A stretch of DNA of 64,000 nt from Parus major (lineage: Eukaryota; Chordata; Aves; Passeriformes; Paridae), in contig NC_031770.1 in NCBI RefSeq assembly GCF_001522545.3, positions 4,834,281-4,898,280 of the forward strand, in the 5' to 3' direction. The notes under the pieces were generated by a model. It did not search any database and was not told the DNA's origin. It was given only the letters and a program-made list of their open reading frames with translations. Made by a program: the position numbers and the translations under genes. Of the stretch, positions 13,582-27,284 are shown one piece after another (position 1 is the first letter of the stretch; each line of letters starts with the position of its first letter).

Positions 13582-13628
13582 CTTTGCTAATGCAGGTCTC
13601 ATCACTGCTCACTCTGCCAGAGAGTCAG
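13582..13628 (+). CDS. Best-supported candidate exon (47 nt), unidentified
   Basis: This has the most complete splice context in the window. CTGAC and CCTAAT branch-point-like motifs (about 13547-13562) precede a long T/C tract ending in CTGTAG (13580-13581), and the segment ends in CAG|GTATGT, a near-consensus donor. Frame 1 stops at once. Frame 2 reads FANAGLITAHSARES, and frame 3 reads LLMQVSSLLTLPESQ; both are open. The 47-nt length is not a multiple of three, so it would set frame for the next exon, or it may be untranslated. I do not recognise either peptide. It could be an exon of a large gene spanning the window, an exon of a non-coding RNA, or a chance pair. Confidence 0.33.
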
Positions 13629-16090
13629 GTATGTCTCCTGATGGTACTTGTGCTTTTAGACCAATGGGGACAAAGTGATCCAGTTTTTCCTTCCTTCCAG
13701 GTACAATTATGGGTCTCAATGTAATAAAAATAAAATGATTGAATATCTACAGAGGTTCATATGGCATATTTTCCATTTATTTTAAGTTGGGAAGCTAAAA
13801 TATCTTAATTGACAATCCCATAAGGTTTATTTTTTATGAGCTCTCTTTTCTCTCTGCAGTTTTACATTTTCAGGGTATTGCTAATTCTGTAAATTTAGCT
13901 ATCAGAGTATTGTAATTTAAGGCCAAATCCTTCCCACAGTTGAAAGAAAAAAAAATTGAATGGTTTTATTGGAGTAGAATCAGATTTAAGGGGCAGAGCC
14001 TGAATAGTTTTTAATTATTCTAATCCCAGGACAGCTTTTCAGCCAGGACACTTCACAGGCACTAATAACATTTTATATCAGTTGAGTTTCCCCTGATGTA
14101 AAATATAAAGATCATGAATTTGCTGTATAGCCTGCTAACATCAGTGGGACCAGTTTTTCCAGCTGCATTAACAGGCTCTAAGAAAGAAGCTGTATAAATT
14201 TGTATTGTGGTGGTCTTGTAGAGTTTTTTTGCTTGTTGTTTTTCTTTTGACCTTTCTTTCCTGTGGGTCACTTCAGTTTATTAACTTAGTTGGCAGCTGT
14301 TGATATGAGAAGATCTTTTCACAAAGTCTTGCAGTTCCTGTGGCAGATTGTGATTGAAATGCTTTATTATGGTGCTTGAGTGTCTCATGTTCACATCTTG
14401 TACTGATGTAGGAAAGCAGAGCATCAGAAAAGCGATGCTGGTCAATCACAGTGATGATTTTGTTCATAACAAGTAGTTAATTCTTTAACCAGGCAAGTGT
14501 TGCCATTCCCACTCCAGTTGTACTGAGCAATTTCAAAAAGTGGCAAAGTTTTGTTTATCAATCAGCAAACAAATATGAAAAGAAAAACTGTGGTAGAACA
14601 CAGTACTGTGGTAGTGGATTGGGGGTTTGTGTGACTCTAACATGCCAAATTAATATTTCCATTTCTTGAAAGTTATGAAGAAATGGGCCTCAGGATCTTA
14701 CCTTGAATTTAGCATGGTTACAGATAGTCTTGCTGTTCTCTTCTCCATTTGGCTTGTATGAGAAGAAATTTTTATAGTCTGCTTTTGTTTAAGAGAACCC
14801 GAAATTTGCCCTGGAACAGAAAACATCAATAATTGAGGGAGCTGTTTTAGGTCCACTTGTTAGGTGGCAAAGGAGATTTTGTTCTTTTCCATGCATGTGC
14901 AGAAGGACAAAGAGACGTTCCTCCCCTGTGGCTTCTCTAATGGGTTCTAATACAAAGCTAAGCAAGTCAGAATTTCTACACCCTGCTGCACCAAGCAAAT
15001 CATGTGGTCATTTCTTTTTTACCCTGCTTTTATTCTGCTTTTAGCAGGGGGTACAAAAGTGAATCATGTTTTTATTTGCTACTGTGACAACAGATGGAAT
15101 TCCTGATCTTCCTTTAATGGGAATGGGAGCATTGCTCTTCTAGTTTGGGATGCCAGGATTTCACCAGCTGTGCCTACTGGCTGCAGAAGTTAAAACTAAT
15201 TAAAAGCTAATTCTAGGTTACCATTGGACTGATGCTGCTGGAAGGAGTTCTCGGCCTTGTCATGGATAATGTGCTTTCCATCACAAGTGGATTCTTCTCT
15301 CTTGTTTTTACTGACCATGTGCAGTCCACTGCTGCTATGTGATGGCTGTTCAGCCCTTTTGCAGCGAGGTGCTTTCCCATACTGTATTAATTTGCTTTTT
15401 GAATTATGGGAGTTGCTACAGGCCACTCCCAGGGGCCAGTGAATTAAAGCATTCCTGTAGAATTGCTGAATAACAGGGTAGAGCAGTATGTAGGTAAACA
15501 TCTTCTGGTGTCTCTGGGGTAGATGTGTTGGACCACAACAGTCAGCTTTCAGAACTAAATTAAAGGTCAGCAAAACACAGAGTTCCTTCAAAAGTCCAAA
15601 GCACCACATGTGTTTGAATTTGTTTTGTTTCTGGAGACATAAAGAAATGTTCCACACCCAGAAGAGTAGCAAAGAAACAGCATTTGCCATGCCAGCTAAA
15701 GGGTGTGAAAGGGAAACCCATGTATCTTGTACCCCTTTATTTTGATTTTTGTGCTGATATTCAACATAACAGTGATTATGATGTAAAAGCTAACCATGGC
15801 ATGTACCAGAACCTTTTTCTTTTATTTTTTTAACTGCTAATGATTAATGTTTCTTAAAAATAACTCAAACCAGGACACATCAAACCTAAAATGGAGAGCT
15901 TTGAATGTCTGAGTGGGTTGTCTCAAGTCCAGTTCCTGTCTCACAGTAGGTCCATATATTTGTGAGTGTGGCAGGTAAGGAAGGGCTGAAAATGAAGTTT
16001 GTGCATCCTTATTGGTGGAAGCAATAAATGCTGGTCTGCAAAGACTCCATGAAGTTCATAGGAAGAAAGATGCTACATGGTATAAGTATT

Positions 16091-16131
16091 TTTGTGTGTG
16101 TATATACATATACATATATAAATATATGTAT
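16091..16131. repeat. GT/TA-rich simple repeat
   Basis: A degenerate run of TGTGTGTG, then TATACATA and ATATATAA units. This is an imperfect purine-pyrimidine alternating tract. Confidence 0.85.
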
Positions 16132-16757
16132 AGATGGGCTTGTGACCCATAATTTGTTTTTTCATCAAGTGCACAGCGTCTCAGATATGCATCTGAGTTT
16201 TTTGTGTGGATAAGGGCCCTGGGGGTTATTGTGATGCTTCTAGCATTTCCTTTGCCCTTTCTCTCTTTGCTGACAGATGCAAACATCTTTTTCTTCTTTC
16301 CTCAGTTTCCCCTTTCTTCTACAGCAGCATCAAAGAATAGGATGTGCTCTTCCCACAGAGGCTCCTTGGATAATGTGAGGTTGAAGGATACTTAGTAATC
16401 AAAGAGGAAAAGCTGGAAAGTTTTATTTCAAATAATCTTTGGCTAATATGGAAGAAAATGTGTAGTGCAGTCTTGTCTAACAAAAGGAGCTGTGACTTGC
16501 GAGTTGTGAGCATAAAGTGAGTGTCGCTCAGTGACTGATGGTTTCCACAGTATTTCAGTATTCCAAGGTATGATTTCATAACAACTTCATTTGGCAGCAC
16601 TTAAAAGTTCCTCCTTATAATGCAGGAGAAGACAAAACCCTCTTGGAGGCTGGCCATTAGGTTTGTTGTACGCTTTTCATATAGAAAGAAATGTAAATTT
16701 GTCTGATACTATAAAAATCAACTTTGTGTCATGTAAGCTGTTCCCTGTTTGGTGTAG

Positions 16758-16782
16758 ATGGAAAATTCTCAGTCAGTGGCAG
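16758..16782 (+). other. Candidate 25-nt microexon-like segment
   Basis: A moderate acceptor (CCTGTTTGGTGTAG) and a strong donor (CAG|GTAAGG) flank 25 bases that are open in all three frames. So short an open segment carries no coding evidence. It is listed only because the donor is near consensus. Confidence 0.08.
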
Positions 16783-19700
16783 GTAAGGTCAGCATGAACA
16801 CAGCCTGCTCCCTAAATAATTTATCATTGGTGTGGTGTTTAGTTCTGTACTAAAAAATAAACAGGCACATTCCTTTTGTTGTTTACATAGAGATGTAGAA
16901 ATAGTTATATTGCCTTTCATTCTTCTAGGTTTTATTAGAAAAGACATTAAAGACAAATAGAACAGTGACAAAACTAATAATAGGTCTTTTATGGAATGTG
17001 ACTTATTTTGCCAAACTAGAGCATTTTTACATCCATGCAGTTTTAGGCTGACTCTCCGGTAAAAGTGGGAAAAGGGCAGTGCAGAGATTTGATTTAGATT
17101 TTATTTCAGCCATGCTGAGTCAGAGTTGCTTGTTGTTTTTTGTGAGCTGCATGTGTAGTTTTTATTGTATTTTTATATTACTTTTTTTTTTCTTTAGAGC
17201 TGAGATAAACTGCTGTTTCTGCTTTTCCTTCACTCATGAAACATCCCTAGAGATGTTCTGTCCAGTTTGCATATTTGCTTTCTCAGTGTTGAGTGTGTAT
17301 GTTGAGTGTGTGTGCAGTTGCAGTTGTCATGTCAGGTGTCAAAGTGGACTTGGGTGTCCTGTAAATCAAGAGGCAACATGCTGGAGCCTCAGGGGCTGGG
17401 AATGGGGCCCACTTGTACATGTTGGTTTACCCTATAGGGTTTAGTTTATTTGGATTATATCCTCACTTGCATGATGCTCACATTGTGTGCATGAGAGATT
17501 TGACACACGAGTATTTGCCCAAGTAATTTTTGAAACAAAGAACTTCCAGGGGCAGGATGGCAGCTCTGATCTTCAGAGTCCCTCCAGTGCTCCTGGCACA
17601 GCAGGAACTTGGAGCTGGCTATGAATAATTGAATGTCAGCAATTAGAACTGTTATTAAAATAGGAAGCTACTGTGACTGTTTTATGCTCATTCTATGTTC
17701 TAGCTGCTGTTCCTAAAAGTAGTGCTCATGTCTGACATCTGAAAGCTAAATCTCTCTTGATTCCCTTTGGTACTGTATTTCATCCCACACAGTAGTGGCA
17801 TCCCACAAATGATAATTGCCATAGGTAGAAATAGTCTGCAGCAATAATAAACACCAAAACATTCATCCCCAGCCTGTGCAGCTCTTTGGAAATCCTTGCA
17901 GTGTGGTTCTGGATTGCCTTCCTCTCATGCTCTCATGAAGGAGGGATTCACCTTTTAAAATATAGAGCAATAACCTTCTTCTCCCTCCTCCCACTTCTCT
18001 CAATTATCAGGTGTGCACTATATCTAATTTTAAATTAACTTGTCACCCTACATCCCATCTGTAGGGGTTTACAATTTTAAACCAATTGCCTTTGAGGTGA
18101 CTTTATATACTGTTCCATTAACATATACATATCAATTCTAGGGCACTCACTGACTACAGAATAAAATCCCCTCTTGAGCACCTCCTCTTCAGGGAAAAGA
18201 AGTAGCTTGTATTTGATTTGCTGTTGAATGAGAGCTGTGGTATGTCAAAACCTAACACTGAGCAGGGCAGTTGAATGACTTGAATAATTGTTTTAATACA
18301 AGGCAATTTAGGGTAGTCTTAGTCTAGATACTAAGTAAAAGATGGATTTTTTTTTCTTATCTTGGTAGTGTTCCATTATCCATGGGTATTGTAATACGAT
18401 GTAGGAGAGAGTGAAACTATACTTGCCTGAATTTGTGAGTTTATGCATGACCACCCAAGGTATTGACTTCTTCATGAAAGCATTTTAATGTTAATTTTAT
18501 TAAAGAATTACATAAATAAAATGATAGGAGCTTAGGTTGCATATGGAACTATTAAACCCCTCGATTTTGTGTTGTGTGTCACGTTGTTATGAGTGGAATG
18601 ATTCAGAGTGTGACTCTGCTGGGCTCACACTGTCTCAGCTGCAGCAAGGGCACTATTCCCACTTGGCTCATGGTCCAGAGGCTGCTGTCACCTCAGGCAG
18701 GAAGGAGCTTTCTGTGGCTGGAAAGAACACTGTTCACTTTTATACTGCAATCTAAAATCTGTGCTTCATTCTTTATCCTGAGGAAAACAGCGTTAGTTGT
18801 GTGATACAGAAAAGTCACTTTCCTTGGGAAAAGGCATTTTTATTTCCCTTTTCATGCTGCTACAGCTGTATTCCTGCCAGCAAAGATGAAGTGATTTGGC
18901 TTTCCAGAGGTTGTGACATAACTGATGGTTTCTTTTACAGCAAAGAGAGAGCCTCCCTTGCACTTGTGCGACAGAAGAACTGAGACATGGTAACTGGAGT
19001 ACCAAAAACCAGCAGCTCTCTAGCCCAGTCCCGTTAGCCTGCAGGCAGCTGCCCCTGGCAGGCTCCCTTTCAAAGGAAAGGCAACTCAGTGCTGAGGGGT
19101 CACCTGGAAACAGCAGCCAGGGATAGGAGCTGCTCCAGAGGCAAAGAGAAGGTGCTCGTGAGGGGAGGAAGGGAAGAGATGAAAGAGTTTGGCAGAGTGA
19201 AGGTAAGGGATGATGGCAGCTGTGTCAAATACCTGTGTGTTTGGGTAGTAAGAAAACTGGGGATTGTTTACCCCCAAGTAGCTACAAGGAGCTGATTGCA
19301 GATCAACCATAATTTGAATAATTTTCAGGAATTTATTATTCAGGCCTTATTTTCAAAGAAAAATACAGACAAATGCTGGATCTTGGGATCAAAGGGAGTA
19401 AAGTGCAGTGAAATGTCAGGTTATTGTCTCAGAGAGACTGAGCCTCCAAGGCAGACAGACCTCTCAATGTGCCAGAGGCAAACCTGCAGAATGAACTCGG
19501 GGAGGCTCTTTATCTCAGTGGCAGTGGAATATTCTCCACAGCTATGCTGTAATAGCTGGATCTAGTTATATTTTGTGGAGGGGAAGAAAGGCAACCAGGA
19601 GGAGGCAAAAAGAAGCATGAAACTAGTAGAGGAAATAAAGCTGAACCATTTTAGAACTCAATCATTTTTCTCTTTTCTCTTTTTAAATTTTTTTTTAAAA

Positions 19701-20241
19701 GTTCTAAATATAAATCAAAATATTCTTTCAGTTAATTGCAGTGTGCATCACCCAGCTCTGCCTATGAAAGGGCAGAGAAGGGTGGAGGTCTGGTAAAACT
19801 TTGGCTCATTGGCTCAGGTCTCCTTGCTCCTTTCTACCTGACTGCTGTGCTGCAGTCACCAAGGCTTTGTCTAAAAATCCTTTCTCATGCTATTTCTTTG
19901 CTTATGGCTTAAGGAAAGTAAAATCTCTAACCATACAAATGTACTTCACATTAATCCAGTGTGCACAGTAAAGGCAGTCAGTGAGAGAGAAGCCTTGTGT
20001 TCTTGGTATTTACTTATTTTTAAGTAAATGCATCTATTGGACTGACATTCACCTTTGTGCTTGTGGATACAAGCAAAAATGCCAACTCTTCTATGACACA
20101 CACATTTGTCTGTAATACTTAAAGCAATAAAAAACCCAAACCAACAAAAGATTCCAGAGTATATGTTGCCACAATGTATTTTTTTTATCCTTAATGTCAC
20201 TCTCAGAAAAACCTCAACAATGAAACACATATTATACATTG

Positions 20242-20254
20242 AAAAAAAAAAAAA
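20242..20254. repeat. A13 homopolymer
   Basis: Thirteen consecutive A residues. No retroposed gene body is recognisable upstream, so this is treated as low-complexity DNA, not a poly(A) tail. Confidence 0.9.
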
Positions 20255-20450
20255 TTCTAAAAAGTAAATCACTCCCACACTGGTTTGATTTCCTGCCCCA
20301 CTGCCTCGAGTTGGATAAGTAGCATGTTGCCCAAATGAATTACAAATGTTTCATTCTAGGAGGGAGAAGAAAAAATATACAAAACACGTTGTTCTATCTA
20401 CCTGTATCATCTCTGTGTGTATCTCAACTGCAAACACCACCCATCCATAT

Positions 20451-20536
20451 GGGTATATAGAATATATAACTGTAAACAACACATTCAAAAATATTTATAA
20501 AATAAAATTATATAAACTTAAATAAAATAAAAATTG
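20451..20536. repeat. AT-rich low-complexity block
   Basis: The sequence is almost entirely A and T, with TATATA, ATATTTATAAAATAAAA and AAATAAAATAAAA stretches. No motif of known function was recognised. Confidence 0.8.
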
Positions 20537-23500
20537 CTCATGGGGACTTCTATATAGTTATGTGTATGCACTCTTCTGGAATCCAGGAAAATCCAATCTT
20601 TAGGCAAGAGGGGACAAAAAAGAAAAACCCACCAAAATATCCAAACAGAAACTAAGTAGGTGTTCCATTGTAGAACAAAAGTAGTCTGAGGAGAATGTAA
20701 TGCAATAATTCCAACGTTTATTTTTAGTAGTTTCAAGATGGAGTTCTCCATGCTCAGGGACTGAAGGGAGCTCTCCCTTGTGGAGCTGCTGAATCCAGTT
20801 TGGGATTGGGAGGATGTGCCTGTCCTACACAGAGGGGCACTGCTGGAAGCACTTCATGGGTGCTGGAGGACACCAGGCAGGTTTGCTTCCACAGAAATTG
20901 GTTGTTAGGCACATGGAAACCAGGCTTGAGGGAAAACTTGCTGCTGGCATTGACTTTTTTCTATAAAACATTCTGGTTTTTCAGGAATTGCCACGTGACT
21001 TTGGAAAAGTATCCTGGTCAAACAAAACATGTGGTGTGGATTCCATGTGCAGCCTCACTGGCTGGAGGGGCTGAGACAGACATGACCTAGCCATGCTTTT
21101 CCTCAGCTTCTGGCAAACTGCAAAACCTAGGAAGCCGGTCATGTGTCAGAGCAAACTGATGAAACCTTTTATTTCTCCTCAGTAACATTTAACACACTGT
21201 AAGTCATCTTCCAACTGGTAGCTTTCAGCTTTGCCCTTTATATTTATCAGAAGGCGACCACAAAATAAACAGTGGTATTTTTTCTGTCTTTCCCCAGTTT
21301 ACTTTGTGCATTAGACAGTGCTCTGTAAATTATAGCTCCACTTTTTCTCTTGAATAGTCAGTCAGGCGTGTTCCCATTTCACTTGTGCTGGAGATCCATT
21401 TAAAGGTTACCCAGTCCTAGGAGAGAGAAGTATGTTTTAAAAAAATAGAAAAATGAAATAATAAAATTTAATGAATTGCTGAGGGAGGAATAGGGAGAGC
21501 ACAGGTAAAAAGAAGTTTCTTGGATTTGTTTTGTCACTTGCTTTCAGATCGGCAATGTTCTTGTTTCTGGTGTTTTGTCTACATCATGTTCAGCTTCGTG
21601 AAAAGTCATAATGAAAATAACTTTTGAAATTAAAATGAAATTACTTTTACTCTATATCTAAATGTAAGAAAATTCCTCCTTACTAGAATTGCAGTTTAGA
21701 TGGAAGTTGAAGACTCCAGTTATTGGGGGGTGAGATTAATTAAATTAGCTCTTAAATACAGTGTCCTGCTGTCTTAGTGTGGTGCATTTTTTGTGCGTGA
21801 TTTCTTTGTGTTCTTCCCCTTCCTGTTCTGTTGGGGTATGGAACTGGAAAAGCAATTGAACTGAATCAAGTTTGGGATGACTTTTTGGTAGCAAATGGGA
21901 AACAAAAGGGTTACCTGAGGGAAATGTGAGAAATGTTATTTTTAAAGGTGGGTTTCCCCAGGTGCCAGAAGATGGTTTGGGAGGGGTGGGAAATAGCTCA
22001 GTGCAAGGAGATGGTAATTCTGTCTATTCTGTACATACATTTGTAATGATTTGTGAGTCGTTTTTCTGTTTAATGAGCATAGTTGAGACCTAGAGAAAGA
22101 GGAGAGATTTAGTATGGGAGGGAGCAGGATATTCTAGCACAGAAGATGTTTTGAGGTGTTAGCAGGTATTAAACCTCTTATTCCTGGTGCTACCACACAG
22201 CTTTATGTAAGGACCAGTTTCGATTTTTCACTGTTCCAGTAAATTATAGTGCAGGCCTTAAAAGATATTTTTTTGGTCATGACCTATAACATTTTTTTAC
22301 TGTAAAACTGAAGATTAATTTTGGTTTATTAAATGTATTTTTTTCTTTCCATATTAGTAGTTTAAATTTTGGAAAGTTGAGAGGGCATGGAAGTTTGCCA
22401 GTGTTAACGAGATATATACAGTTTTCTATTTTAGTTTGGGAACTCAGCAGAGGCGATCCATGGAAAAATTGTGTTTTATAAGTAAGAATAATGGCTGGTT
22501 TGCATTATTTAGATGCTGTTTCATACTGCCCATCTCAATTAAGGACTCAAATAATAGGATTAGCAGTAGATTTGTGGAGGAAAAAATACTAGTTTTTTAC
22601 ACATCTCTGAAACATACTTAATATTTATTGGACAACCACATAGGTTTAACATTCCATTTATTTGTTTGCTTTACTAAGATTTGCTTCAGATTTCTTTGTA
22701 CTAAGATGTTTCTCTTGGATACATCAGCTCTTTTCATCCTTTCTGAGTAAAAAAAATACCTTTCTGATAGCGTACTAATGAGTGATTATCTTTTTGATTC
22801 GTTAAATGTAGTAATGTACACTATAAACACCTCTACTGTCAATTTAAGGTTTAAAAGAGAGCAGATGCCAAGGTTTGTGACAGGTATTTGCAGCTGTATA
22901 GTTTCAGTTCTTGTAAATGCTGTACTGCAGCACAAATGCTTTATGAATATTTATTAGGGCATTGTTCAAGCTTGTCCAGCCATATTCCTACACTTTCCTT
23001 ATTTGCAGGCTATAGGAAAAGAGAACAAAAAGATCTTTCCCAATACATTTCTTTAATAGTGGAGTTACTTCAACTCAAGCTGATGAATGTTTCGTTTTCA
23101 TCTCTTTGAGAGAAGTGTTGCTTTTCCTAGATTAGAGTTCACAGTAGTTTATTGTTTTTTAAAAGAAATAAATACTAATTAATCTCACTAACATCAAAAT
23201 CTAAAGTATTTCATTCCCCTCAGAGGTTTTAAAATAGGCCTTTAAATGTATTTTGTTCCATGGATGATTTTACAGGGAGAGGATTTGATTTGTTAAATGT
23301 CAAGCAGTGTTATTTGTGGGACTGTTTTCATTAATGGTAGTGTGAATAACAGCTTTCCTGAATTTATTCCTGTGTTTGCTTTTGCTGAATCAGTATTTAA
23401 TAAGCTCAGTGTGTGGAAAACCGTTGTCAGTCTCACTTTTGGGCTTTGTTAAGGAGTCTATGCTTATGAAAATAGAGATAAACCTTCTGGTAGTCAATGA

Positions 23501-24291
23501 GGAACATTTGGGAAATGAAGGAGTATGCAGCAATTTTCATCTGTTCTTTTAACTATGTGCTAAATTAAAAAGTATAGTGCCTCTGAAAGAGCTTTTAAGT
23601 CATACCTTTTAAAAGGACTACTGCAGTCTCCATCTTCTCTCACCTTTACTCCACTGAGTGTATATTTTGCTGTTTAATGTAGAATGCAATGTATGATGGA
23701 TTATTTTTCTTTACCCCTTCCTTTCCTGCTATGTGAAGGTGGAAATTCAGTGACAAACTGATATACCATAGTTTCTGTCAGTAAGAAATAGAAAAGTGAA
23801 CTGGAATTGCAATCATCAAGTGGTCATTGCCATTGCAGAGGAAGAAGAGCAAGCACAGTCCTTGCTGAGAAGCTCCCACAATTTCCAACAAAAGGCTTTT
23901 CCAGAGGCAGGCAGTGTTTGTTCTGTGGTCCAGGTCATTCAGCTGTTCCTTCTCAGTGATTAGCTGAGCTCAGGCACTGCTGAGGAAGCCGATTGAGAAC
24001 TGCACAACGTACCTTGTTTGACCTTTGTGTTCCTCTGGATGAAAGGGAGGCTTTAGGAGAGAGCTGAAGTTGCACAGCTGAAGTTTTGCAGAGCACAGTA
24101 AACAAAGCCATCTTGTTCTGTTCCTTCACTTCAAATAGTACCTTTCTTTTAGTGAAATCAGCTACATCTCAAATGTAGATCAGAATATCTGCTGCAAATT
24201 AGATCTGCTAAAATCAGTCATTCCTTCTGACCCCCCAAAACAGAGATGAAAACCCAGATCCCAAATTTCTCGCTCAGTTCTGAACTCAACC

Positions 24292-24319
24292 TTTTTTGTT
24301 TGTTTGTTGTTTGTTTTTT
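24292..24319. repeat. (TTTG)n simple repeat with T and A tails
   Basis: TTTG units, one of them interrupted, are followed by T6 and A7. This is an ordinary low-complexity tract. Confidence 0.85.
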
Positions 24320-26719
24320 AAAAAAAGAAAAAGGGCTCATTTGACATGATTACTAACACACCTGTGAAGATCAGACTTTGTCAGGTTCTGCTCATGCACT
24401 CTGACATATGGGATGTATTTTTATGCCTGCTCATGAGGAGCAAGCTCTGTGCAAAGCCCAGGCAAATCTGCCTTTGGTTAATCAAGCTGCCCTTGGTGTC
24501 AGGACAGCAGCTGTGCAGTGGGACCAGCAAAAGGCATTTTTGAAATACTTTCCTCGAGAGCCTCGGCTCAGTGAAAAGGAAGGTTGCTTCAGCTGTTTTG
24601 TACATGCTTAATGGCAGGAATGCTTGAGGAAATGCTGGGTGACCAGGCAGGTAGTAGCTTGAGAGCATGGAATTGTCCTCCTATTTATATCTAATATTGT
24701 TGTAGGTCCATGGGTGCTCACACTGGGCTGCTGTAATACCCAAATAGGTCTCTTCTTGCACCTAAACTGCTGAACAGCCTTTTTAGGGTCAAGTAACATT
24801 GGTTAATGTAATGCAAAATTACAACCTTCTTGGTTTAAAACAATAGTGATAATATTAACATTTTTTAAAAAGTATTTGATTATTAAGGAATATTTTCTTT
24901 AATGTCTGTATTTTTCTCCCTTCCCTTAAAGCTAAAAAATGTTAGCCCATATCTTCAGATGCCGTAAACTTCAGCAAAATCTCTATTTTTCACCAGACAT
25001 GCATCCACTCTTTCCCTTTTTCCTCCTGATGAGGGAAGATATTTATTCTAGCTGTGCTCTCGTGTAATTACATTTTCCTGGTATTCACTGGGTAACATCA
25101 GCTGCCAGTGTTCTGATCACTTATAGGCATAAAATGTTCCACATGAGTTAATTTCTGTAGTTAACTTACATGGTGATTTTGAAGTAATTCAAGACCTTAT
25201 ACTGTTTGCTGGATTTTCATTTGACTTTAGAAATTGTCTTTTCATCTCTACTTTTGGTTGAATTGAGGAATAGTACATTAAGGGAACATAATCATAAGAG
25301 GTTAAAAAAAGCCCTAATCCTCCACTCTCCTGAGCCTTCTGTATTTCTCTTGCCACATTTTTGTTCTACTTAGAAAGGAGCTGTGACTGATACTAAGCTT
25401 TTTATGATTAGTGACATTCTCAAGTACTCATTGCTGCACTGATTGTATTTTGTATTGTATTTGCCTTCCAGTAAAATGCAGTATTTCTAATGATTTTATA
25501 ATTTATTACACTGGGGAAATGAGGTGAAACTTTGCTAGAACAAGTTAATTAACATGCATAAAGAAAAGCTCACATTTATTTTCTGGATGCAGAAGTTTTT
25601 AATTTTGTAAGTAAACTTAAAATGCAGTGGATCTTTCTAGATGTTTTTAAGAATCCTTTCAATTTAAAGAGTATATTCCAAGCAAGATTTCCACAATTTT
25701 GAAACCCAAAGGAACCCTAAAAAAAAGTCAGGAGCAGTGAGAGAGAAATGGGAAAGAAAATGTTTGCAGAAGGTGTCATAAAACCAGAAGTTGGTTGGTG
25801 CACGAGTTAAGCAGAAATGAAGTATTAAGTTGTCATCCAGAAGAGAGGGCACATAAATGGCAATATTTATGTGCCCAGAGAAGTGTAGATAAAGTTTTTA
25901 GGAGATAATGCTGTCTAGCTCTACAGGTAGGATTTATCTTGCTTGGCTTTGGCTGCCTAAAACAAGTCATCTATTTAAGCTGTTGTTTTGGCTCTTGAAG
26001 TCACAGGAGAGAATAAGGCATCTTTGGGGGAATGATTCATCTGCCTTGTTTCAGACAAATACCCTAGGACGTTCTGACTCGTCCTCTGGAGGTGTGACAT
26101 TGTGCATTGATTAGAGAGCCAGACAGATAACTCAGCTTGGCCACAGAGCTGAGGTGGGGGGAGACATTCCAGCTGCATCAAATTCCACCTCTCATTTTCT
26201 CTGTGAAGCTATCTCTGCACTTAAGGGGATTTGTAGTTCTTCATTTTTACAGTTGCCACGTGTGCTGTTGTCCAGGATTTACACAGAATCATTTTTCCCT
26301 TGTGTTGTTGTTTTAGTTCAAGTGGTTGCTTTTACAATTGTCAGGTGCGCTAAAAAAAGTTACTTGTATTGAGGTGATGATCTGTTACTGAATTTTGTTC
26401 AATGTTACATAAATTAACACCTTGTGGTTTATATACCTAACAAATGGGAATAGTAGGTATTTATTTTAATTCTAGAATAGCTGGGAAAGCCTCTATTTGA
26501 TTTGTTTTTTTTTCCAAACAAGCAGATAAAACTTTAACTGAAAACCATACTAAAACAGCTTTGTTCCTCAATGACAGCATCTGCAAAAATATCTATTTGG
26601 TCTTTATCTTCAGACATCAAAATATCATCTGAGACTCTTCACTCATCTATGGCCTACATAAATACTGTAACAAGGAAGGGGAGAGAGGTCTCTGTCACAT
26701 TCCTAATGGATTAAGAATT

Positions 26720-26830
26720 TGATCTCAGTTTTTTGATGAGAAAGGTCATGATTACTCAGATTGAACAGAAAGTCATCTAAAGGTTACAGAGCAAGAACCA
26801 AGTCTCAGCAATGACACAATAGTCTCTTTG
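26720..26830 (+). mobile_element. Possible highly decayed MIR-like SINE
   Basis: The order of weak matches follows the MIR core and tail: a TTTTTTGATGAGAAAGG block (cf. TTTTACAGATGAGGAAACT), then AAGTCATCTAAAGGTTACAGAGC (cf. AAGTAACTTGCCCAAGGTCACACAGC). The similarity is low and could be chance. Confidence 0.25.
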
Positions 26831-26939
26831 GCCTTTATATAGTTTGTAATCATGCACTGCTTATTGACCTTTGCAGATTAAATTTTATTTTAAGTCTCAA
26901 AAATTAATACCTCCTTTTTATTATATTAAACTGTCATGA

Positions 26940-27284
26940 ATAGAAGGCAGCACAAGTGTTATGCCTCTCACACAGTTTGCTGATACTGAAGGAAGCTTTC
27001 TTTTCCCTCCATCCTGCTGCTCTGCAGGCAGCTGGCAGCTTATTGTGGTGGGTCTGCTGAAGCCTTTCAGCCTCAGATGAGTGGGGAGCCTCTGTTCTGC
27101 TCCACTCTTTGAGTGCTGGTCTGTGTTCAGGAGCCACAGCCCATCTTCCATGATCTCCATCCCATCTTCCTCACTTTCCTGTGGCCTGCTCAGCCTCATC
27201 CCTTGTTTTTAGAGTGCCACACTTGCACGGGAACCGAGAATTGAAGGCCGTGTGTTTTCAGCTCCTGCTACCACCTTGTGCCGT
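26940..27284. other. GC-richer patch of unknown nature
   Basis: The base composition rises above the surroundings and leads directly into a minus-strand CR1 fragment. This may be more of the same decayed element, but I cannot align it with the CR1 3' end by eye. Short open frames on both strands are not protein-like. Confidence 0.35.

Larger units (their letters stand above)
13629..27284. other. Unique non-coding stretch
   Basis: No gene was recognised. It contains low-complexity tracts (16091-16131, 20242-20254, 20451-20536, 24292-24319), one microexon-like segment (16758-16782) and a possible MIR relic (26720-26830). The longest open frame of the window, 164 codons on the minus strand at 15196-15690, falls here and shows no recognisable domain or coding-like composition. 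A GC-richer patch starts near 26940 and runs into the CR1 fragment at 27285. Confidence 0.55.

Noticed and set aside
15196..15690. Longest open frame in the window (164 codons, minus strand)
   Set aside because: No recognisable domain, composition like chance frames, no promoter or splice support. A frame of this size is unsurprising in 64 kb read six ways.
15928..15975. 28-nt segment between a TCTCACAG acceptor and a CAG|GTAAGG donor
   Set aside because: Two frames stop within it, the pyrimidine tract is weak, and the Cys-rich third frame is too short to mean anything.
16325..16375. Segment reading KNRMCSSHRGSLDN between CTTCTACAG and GTGAGG
   Set aside because: Both sites are moderate and alternative AGs crowd the acceptor; no family recognised.
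18947..18990. Segment after a TTCTTTTACAG acceptor (SKERASLALVRQKN, then a stop)
   Set aside because: The acceptor is fair, but the donor is weak and the open part short; indistinguishable from chance.
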